Assembly (NCBI GenBank): GCA_030615975.1
Contig: JAUWYH010000096.1
Coordinates: 1-6,230, forward strand
Direction of reading: 5' to 3'
Source of the DNA: Candidatus Aminicenantota bacterium
GTDB lineage: Bacteria; Acidobacteriota; Aminicenantia; Aminicenantales; Aminicenantaceae
DNA: 6,230 nt
The notes beneath the pieces are model-generated. The model was not told where the DNA came from, made no database searches, and saw nothing but the letters and a program-made list of their open reading frames with translations. A program made the translations under genes and the position numbers. Of the stretch, positions 1-4,167 are shown piece by piece; position 1 is the stretch's first letter; each line of letters opens with the position of its first letter.

Positions 1-15
1 CTACATTGTATGCTA

Positions 16-129
16 TCAATGCATTGTTTGCAAGTTTTTTTGTTGAAATCTAACAATTTGATTAAGCTGTTCTAAAATGAGAGGCTTGACATATAAAAAT
101 TTCCTTTTGCGAGCTCGACAGATCTCTCC
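16..129 (-). pseudogene. possible remnant of a response-regulator receiver domain C-terminus
   Basis: On the minus strand an open frame runs from just after a TGA (130-132) to a TGA at 16-18, about 37 codons. Its middle reads FLYVKPLILEQLNQIV. Seen directly: a hydrophobic-Tyr-Val-Lys-Pro unit followed by an amphipathic Leu-Glu-Gln-Leu helix. In CheY-like receiver domains the conserved Lys-Pro at the end of strand 5 is followed by just such a final helix (family knowledge). The phosphoacceptor Asp and the rest of the domain are not found in any frame upstream, so if the resemblance is real this is a fragment joined to unrelated DNA. There is no start codon with a ribosome binding site. The match is short and could be chance. 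Confidence 0.25.
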
Positions 130-172
130 TCATTTTAAGTAGCTTTCGCTTGTTTAGAGCCTTGGATAAACT

Positions 173-431
173 TATCACATTCAAAATGACGTAGTCAATC
201 ACGAAAGAAGAGAGCCGAGAATCAATGGTAGACTTTTCGGATCATCTCAGCCCAGCCTCTGGAGGGTAGAAATGATGTCTCATCTTCAATAATAGGCGGG
301 TAAGAAGGCGCAACTCCTGCCTTACGCTCGCTCTTCAAGCTGCTTTTGCCATACTGATAGACTATATGAGCCTCCGACTCATCAAAGGAAAGCCGCTTGA
401 GAGAGAGGATAGGCCGTATAATTGACAAGTA
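173..431 (-). pseudogene. decayed IS91-family (Y2/HUH) transposase, C-terminal remnant
   Basis: The minus-strand open frame 222-563 (113 codons) is recognisable only from about its residue 45 onward. It contains IIRPILSLKRLSFDESE, then a VYQYGK segment, then SYPPIIEDE, then RGWAEMIRKVY, after which it stops. These pieces follow the order seen in the C-terminal half of IS91-type transposases (typically a RPPxSLxRLSxDE stretch, an h-x-YGK turn, a PP-rich spacer, then WAEMIRKVYEVDPLLCPxCGG). The roughly 35-40 residue segment that normally lies between YGK and the spacer, carrying the paired catalytic tyrosines, is absent. After Tyr112 a shift of one base at about 227 opens a frame reading ID and then FVIDYVILNVI (173-205), resembling the end of such transposases (F-h-x-DYxVVxxII), with the CPxC zinc-binding part deleted. 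So there are at least two internal deletions and one frameshift, and the element is dead. Codons 1-44 (432-563) are not recognised. The family assignment is from remembered motifs, not a search. Confidence 0.55.
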
Positions 432-582
432 CACTCTTGTTAACAGCTGATTTGATAGGAATCTTATAAAAAAGAGAGCAGAAAAAATCAGGTGAAAGTT
501 ATGTCGTAAAATACGTAACAAATTTGATTGATTTGTGCTGAAACTCCTCGGCCTACTCACCATTGGACTTTGCTTTTGTGGT

Positions 583-607
583 AATAAAGTAGCCTGTCCC
601 CTTTATT
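583..607. repeat. small palindrome with GGGGACAGGCTAC core, immediately downstream of the aminotransferase
   Basis: A perfect 7-bp inverted repeat (AATAAAG at 583-589, CTTTATT at 601-607) encloses an 11-nt loop. On the minus strand it reads AATAAAGGGGACAGGCTAC followed by TTTATT, starting one base after the aminotransferase stop codon. The core GGGGACAGGC flanked by A and T runs resembles short interspersed palindromes seen in many environmental proteobacterial genomes, often near REP-associated (Y1) transposases; this is recollection, not a search. It is not a convincing Rho-independent terminator: the stem is AT-rich and no T tract follows on the minus strand. It could still help end or stabilise the aminotransferase transcript. 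Confidence 0.45.
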
Positions 608-608
608 T

Positions 609-1973
609 CTACAATGACCTTTCCGCCTCTCTGATTGCATCCTCAAATATCTCTATGCCTTTAAGTGCCAACTCTTCTGTGAGGATAAGAGGGGGGAGAA
701 ATCGTGCCACGTTAGAATAATGACCTCCAATTTCGATTAGAAGGCCATGCTGATGGCAAGCTCTCCTGACTTTCTTTGTCAAATCAGGCGCTGGCTCTTT
801 CGATGCCTTGTCCTTGACAAACTCTACACCCAGCATGAGGCCCTTTCCCCTCACTTCCCCCACAATCTTCGAGTCCTTTTCTATCTCTTTAAGCCAGGAA
901 AGCATCACCTGACCTAGATTAAGGGCATACTCAGCAAGGTTATTCTTGACCATAAAATTCAAGGCAACATTTCCGGCTGTGTAAGCAAGCACATTCCCAC
1001 GAAAAGTACCGATATGCTTGCCAGCAGGCCATGTATCAAGACTCTCCCTGAAGGCAGTACAGGAAATCGGAAAACCCACTCCTCCCAAAGCCTTGCTCAT
1101 TGTCAGGATATCAGGCATTGTGCCTGTGTGTTCGAAGGCAAACATCTTTCCTGTTCGGCAGAAGCCAGCCTGAATTTCGTCAATAATCATCAAAACATCA
1201 TATTTATTGCAGATCTCTCTGATCTCAGGAATGAATTGTTCGGGGGGCACGATTGAACCTCCTTCTCCTTGAATAGCTTCAACGATAACTGCGGCAGGTT
1301 TTCCCACTCCAGAATGTGGGTCATCAAGAATATGCCCCAGGTATTTGGCACAATCAAGATCACAGCTCTCGGGTTTCTTTTCAAAGGCGCAACGGTAGCA
1401 GTAAGCATAGGGGACAAAATGAACCTCTGGAAGAAGCGGCAGGAAATCTTCTTTAAAGCTCAGTCCGCTTGAGATCGAAAGTGCTCCGGAGCTCATTCCA
1501 TGATAAGCCCCTTCAAAAGCAATCAATGGGATACGACGGGTATTATATTTTGCAAGTTTTACTGCTGCCTCTACTGCATCCGACCCTGTGGGGCCTCCAA
1601 AAAAAACCCGATTTAATGGAGCAGGCAAAAAAGATAGGAGCGTTTTAACTAAAGATCCTCGAGCAGGGTTGGGAACATCGAGGGAATGGGTGAGATTGCC
1701 GAGCTGTTTTTCCGCCGCTTCTATCACCTCAGGGTTAGAATGCCCAACATTCATCACTCCAGCTCCCCCAAAAAAATCGATATATATATTGCCATCTACA
1801 TCTTCCACAGTCGCCCCCTTTGCTCGACGAATGGCCATAGGCATTGCTTTTGGATAGGATACCGCAGAACTCTCATGTAAAGATTGATAATCAAGATATT
1901 CTTTTGACTTTGGGCCTGGCGGAGGAGTCCTAATCAAGGGAGCATCGGGAAAAGAAAGATTGCTGAAATTCAT
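609..1973 (-). CDS. class III PLP-dependent aminotransferase (diaminobutyrate/4-aminobutyrate transaminase-like)
   Basis: This cytosolic fold-type I PLP enzyme of 454 residues moves an amino group, usually the omega-amino group of a diamine or amino acid, to a 2-oxo acid. Visible landmarks, numbered from the ATG at 1973, are: phosphate-binding GPTGSD (127-132) followed by AVEAAVKLA; AYHG (156-159); EAIQGEGG (232-239); IIDEIQAG with Asp265 for the PLP nitrogen; MSKALGG with Schiff-base Lys294; and GTFRGN (322-327). The GPTGSDAVEAAVKL form and the GTFRGN segment resemble 2,4-diaminobutyrate transaminases (Dat/EctB/PvdH type), but no ectoine or siderophore genes lie nearby, so the substrate is unresolved. 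Length is normal for the family. An insertion-like loop carries Cys192, Cys195, Cys204 and Cys208. Start choice: the open frame begins at TTG 1988, but GAGGAGG lies 6 nt before the ATG at 1973. It lies 30 nt downstream of the protease gene, probably in one operon. Confidence 0.93.
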   Translation of the reverse strand: MNFSNLSFPDAPLIRTPPPGPKSKEYLDYQSLHESSAVSYPKAMPMAIRRAKGATVEDVDGNIYIDFFGGAGVMNVGHSNPEVIEAAEKQLGNLTHSLDVPNPARGSLVKTLLSFLPAPLNRVFFGGPTGSDAVEAAVKLAKYNTRRIPLIAFEGAYHGMSSGALSISSGLSFKEDFLPLLPEVHFVPYAYCYRCAFEKKPESCDLDCAKYLGHILDDPHSGVGKPAAVIVEAIQGEGGSIVPPEQFIPEIREICNKYDVLMIIDEIQAGFCRTGKMFAFEHTGTMPDILTMSKALGGVGFPISCTAFRESLDTWPAGKHIGTFRGNVLAYTAGNVALNFMVKNNLAEYALNLGQVMLSWLKEIEKDSKIVGEVRGKGLMLGVEFVKDKASKEPAPDLTKKVRRACHQHGLLIEIGGHYSNVARFLPPLILTEELALKGIEIFEDAIREAERSL

Positions 1974-1979
1974 GGCAAG

Positions 1980-1986
1980 CCTCCTC
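1980..1986 (-). promoter_or_regulatory. strong ribosome binding site fixing the aminotransferase start
   Basis: The minus strand reads GAGGAGG, then a 6-nt spacer, then ATG at 1971-1973. This near-perfect Shine-Dalgarno overlaps the first codons of the longer open frame, which begins with TTG at 1986-1988. The TTG start would therefore be inside or beside its own ribosome binding site, and the ATG is much the better choice. The site sits in the 30-nt gap after the protease stop codon (2004-2006). Confidence 0.85.
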
Positions 1987-2003
1987 AAAATTGATATCTA
2001 TTT

Positions 2004-3146
2004 TCAATCAGGCATAGCTTTCTTATCGAATTCTTCTGCTTTCCTTAAACGTTCGCCAACCGGAGGATGAGAATAGTACAGAAGCTTGACCCACCACTCT
2101 GGATAGGCGTTTGAAAGATTGCGGTCTGCAAGCCCTGTTAACGCGGTCATAAAAACCTTTTTATCCTCAATAACTTTCAGAGCGTAATGATCGGCCTGTC
2201 TCTCGAAACATCTCGAGAGGAAATGACTGATGGGTCCAAAAAGAAAACCAGAAATAGTCGCCATCAGGATTACAAAGAGAGGAAAGAGTGTAAGATTCCA
2301 CACAGTCGAGGATAGAAACTGGGGAAATATCAACTTCATTTCCACATTCAGAATATAAAAGATCACCATTTGTTGCAACGTTCCTATCGTTATATTCTTC
2401 CAGATATGTCTGTATTTAAAATGTCCAACTTCATGGGCAATAATGGACTCAATCTCAGGGGCAGACATGTGTTTCATTAAATTATCAGCCAGAACAACTC
2501 TTCTTGTTTTGCCCAATCCTGCTAGAAAAGCATTCTCCTTTTTTGTTTGTCGACTCGTATCTTCCTTAAAAAAACCACCACTTTTCAAACCCGCCTTGGA
2601 GAGAATTTTCCCCAAGGCATCGGTCAGCTCTTTATTTTGGATGGGCATATATTTGTTGAATATCGGAAGGATTACAACAGGAACAAGAGTTGCAAATATT
2701 ACACTCACTAATGCCATAGCCAATCCAGCGATCAGCCACCATTTTTGAGGATATAAAGCCATAATCCAAAACAACAATCCTAGTATTAAAAACATAATAA
2801 TGAGCCCCACAAAAAAAGATTTAACCTGTTCCCAAATCCAACTCTTAATAGTTTGGTTAGAAAAATTCCATTGATGTTCATGAATATAACTGCTGTAAAA
2901 GCTAAGGGGAAAGCCGAATATGACTAGTATTGTCTGAAATGAGGCCACATAAACTAAAAAGGTCCATATTATAGAATTGCCGAGATTGAGGTTGGCCAGC
3001 CAGGCACTCAAACCACTATAATAAACAGCCAATAAAATAACGAGCGCTAGAACTGTACCAGCAAGGCCAAGTAAACGTTTTTCCTTTTCATAGCGCTTAG
3101 CTTTGAGCTGTCTTTCTTTATCCAAAAGAGGATGAATCTTATCCAT
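2004..3146 (-). CDS. M48 family membrane metalloprotease, Ste24/CAAX-protease-1-like
   Basis: This is an integral inner-membrane zinc endopeptidase of 380 residues. The zinc motif HEVGH (His238, Glu239, His242) and the downstream FERQAD, whose Glu315 is the expected third ligand, are intact. The block EDTSRQTKKENAFLAGLGKT (195-214) with following VVLADNL matches the conserved region before HExxH in Ste24 proteins, and SHPPVGERL near the C-terminus (359-367) is also typical. Hydrophobic segments at about 25-45, 58-85, 110-131, 137-163, 254-275 and 284-305 suggest six or so membrane helices; HEHQWNFSNQTIK (89-101) is the soluble loop after the first pair. The length is slightly below that of many Ste24 relatives. 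Bacteria lack a-factor-type prenylated peptides, so a role in membrane-protein quality control is likely (inference). ATG 3146 is the first possible start, because an in-frame TAA directly precedes it; no good Shine-Dalgarno is visible. First gene of a probable operon with the aminotransferase. Confidence 0.93.
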   Translation of the reverse strand: MDKIHPLLDKERQLKAKRYEKEKRLLGLAGTVLALVILLAVYYSGLSAWLANLNLGNSIIWTFLVYVASFQTILVIFGFPLSFYSSYIHEHQWNFSNQTIKSWIWEQVKSFFVGLIIMFLILGLLFWIMALYPQKWWLIAGLAMALVSVIFATLVPVVILPIFNKYMPIQNKELTDALGKILSKAGLKSGGFFKEDTSRQTKKENAFLAGLGKTRRVVLADNLMKHMSAPEIESIIAHEVGHFKYRHIWKNITIGTLQQMVIFYILNVEMKLIFPQFLSSTVWNLTLFPLFVILMATISGFLFGPISHFLSRCFERQADHYALKVIEDKKVFMTALTGLADRNLSNAYPEWWVKLLYYSHPPVGERLRKAEEFDKKAMPD

Positions 3147-3327
3147 TTAATAGGGTCATACCTTCATAAGTTTTATTATTTACTGAATTCTAATATCTTA
3201 TTCTACCCCTTTTCTAAAAATAAAAAAACTTATGTAAGTATGATCCCAATTTTTTTTCATTGGATTTCATAAAAAAAATATGGTAAATCTTTTGGCTAAA
3301 GAGTATTCACCCTGTTATTATAGAAAA
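3147..3327. other. AT-rich divergent intergenic region between protease and permease genes
   Basis: This spacer should hold the promoters of both divergent genes. It is dominated by A and T runs, and I find no confident sigma-70 pair. Weak -10 candidates are TATGAT (3239-3244, plus strand) and TAGAAT (minus strand, 3200-3205), but neither has a recognisable TTGACA-like box at the right distance. An imperfect inverted repeat is present: CATAAGTTTTATT (3165-3177) against AATAAAAAAACTTATG (3219-3234), identical apart from three extra A residues, with a 41-nt centre. It could be an operator or a cruciform-prone AT tract. Confidence 0.5.
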
Positions 3328-4074
3328 ATGGACTATTGGCAGTTATTAATCCTTTTTGGCGTAGGCTCGATTGCAGGATTTATCAACGTCAATGCTGGTG
3401 GAGGCTCCAGCCTGACACTTCCTACTCTTATCTTTATGGGTCTTGATGGAGCTATGGCAAACGGCACAAACCGTATCGCCATCATCATCCAGAATATCTC
3501 TGCCATCGCTTCTTTCAGAAAAAATAACATGTTTCAATTCAAAAAAAGCTCGCAGCTTGCAATACTTACACTGCCGGGTGCCATCATCGGGTCACTGCTT
3601 GCCGTCACAGTAAGCAGCGCCTTTTTTCAGCGCATCCTTGGAGTTGTCTTGATCTTAATCGTCTTCTCCATATTCCTTTCTCGGTCTTACAAAAATAAAA
3701 GGACAGGTCAGGAAAGCCACAGAAATTGGTTTATCTATCCTGCACTATTCGGCATCGGTTTTTATGGGGGGTTTCTCCAAATCGGTGTGGGTTTTCTGTT
3801 TATGGCGGCACTTTACCATCTATTAAAGCTTGATCTTGTCCTCGTCAATATGCATAAGGTTTTCATTATTTTTATCTACACCATACCTGCTTTGCTCATT
3901 TTTATGATTACGGGCAATGTAAACTGGAAACTTGGTCTAGCACTTGCTGCAGGAAATGCCTTTGGAGCCTGGTGGGGCGCCCAAGCCGCTGTCAAAGGTG
4001 GTGAAAAAATCATCCGCATCATCCTCGCTGTGGCCATCACTATCATGGCTTTCAAGCTGTTTGGCCTGTATTAA
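3328..4074 (+). CDS. sulfite exporter TauE/SafE family membrane permease
   Basis: This inner-membrane protein of 248 residues (from ATG 3328) belongs to the TauE/SafE (TSUP) family, whose members move sulfite, sulfoacetate or other small organosulfur or carboxylate anions. It shows the family's two-fold internal repeat: the first half has GSIAGFINVNAGGGSSLTLP (13-32) followed by ANGTNR (44-49), and the second half has GFYGGFLQIGVGFLFMAAL (144-162) followed by VNMHKVFI (173-180). About seven to eight hydrophobic helices cover most of the chain, with a basic linker (SYKNKRTGQESHRN) between the halves. The longest frame starts at ATG 3280 and adds 16 polar residues (to YYRK) not expected in this family; the usual start is MDYWQLL-like, so 3328 is preferred. 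Neither start has a clear Shine-Dalgarno. It is transcribed alone, divergent from the protease and convergent with tal-pgi. No sulfur-metabolism neighbour reveals its substrate. Confidence 0.9.
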   Translation: MDYWQLLILFGVGSIAGFINVNAGGGSSLTLPTLIFMGLDGAMANGTNRIAIIIQNISAIASFRKNNMFQFKKSSQLAILTLPGAIIGSLLAVTVSSAFFQRILGVVLILIVFSIFLSRSYKNKRTGQESHRNWFIYPALFGIGFYGGFLQIGVGFLFMAALYHLLKLDLVLVNMHKVFIIFIYTIPALLIFMITGNVNWKLGLALAAGNAFGAWWGAQAAVKGGEKIIRIILAVAITIMAFKLFGLY

Positions 4075-4081
4075 GCTCTTC

Positions 4082-4115
4082 TTTCTAATCTTCTGACGAG
4101 TGGAAAAATTAGAAA
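4082..4115. repeat. inverted repeat in the convergent spacer, possible weak bidirectional terminator
   Basis: TTTCTAAT (4082-4089) and ATTAGAAA (4108-4115) form a perfect 8-bp inverted repeat around an 18-nt loop, 7 nt after the permease stop codon and about 50 nt after the tal-pgi stop on the other strand. The stem is AT-rich and no T run follows on the plus strand, so it is not a classical intrinsic terminator. Its place between two converging genes is the main reason to suspect a transcript-end role. A separate 12-bp palindrome, ATAATTAATTAT, lies at 4147-4158, close to the tal-pgi stop. Confidence 0.3.
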
Positions 4116-4167
4116 TGCAGCGATTTATCTTTTAGAACTATCAGTTATAATTAATTATTTTAATACA

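Noticed and set aside
222..563. 113-codon minus-strand open frame as an intact gene
   Set aside because: Only its second half resembles a known family, and that half lacks internal segments and continues in another frame after the stop. No ribosome binding site precedes its ATG. It is treated as a transposase remnant.
583..607. Rho-independent terminator of the aminotransferase operon
   Set aside because: Weak AT stem, long loop and no T tract on the minus strand; kept only as a repeat.
535..720. 61-codon plus-strand frame with a hydrophobic, lipoprotein-like beginning
   Set aside because: Its 3' half is antisense to the aminotransferase C-terminus, it has no convincing ribosome binding site, and the hydrophobicity is explained by the T-rich strand.
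1014..1256. 80-codon plus-strand frame inside the aminotransferase gene
   Set aside because: Fully antisense to conserved coding sequence; the low-complexity translation resembles no family.
3147..3160. Upstream start or leader peptide for the protease (minus-strand ATG ending at about 3160, reading MTLLNG then stop)
   Set aside because: The tiny frame overlaps the real ATG and its GAAGG is only a base from the start codon, too close to work well; probably coincidental.
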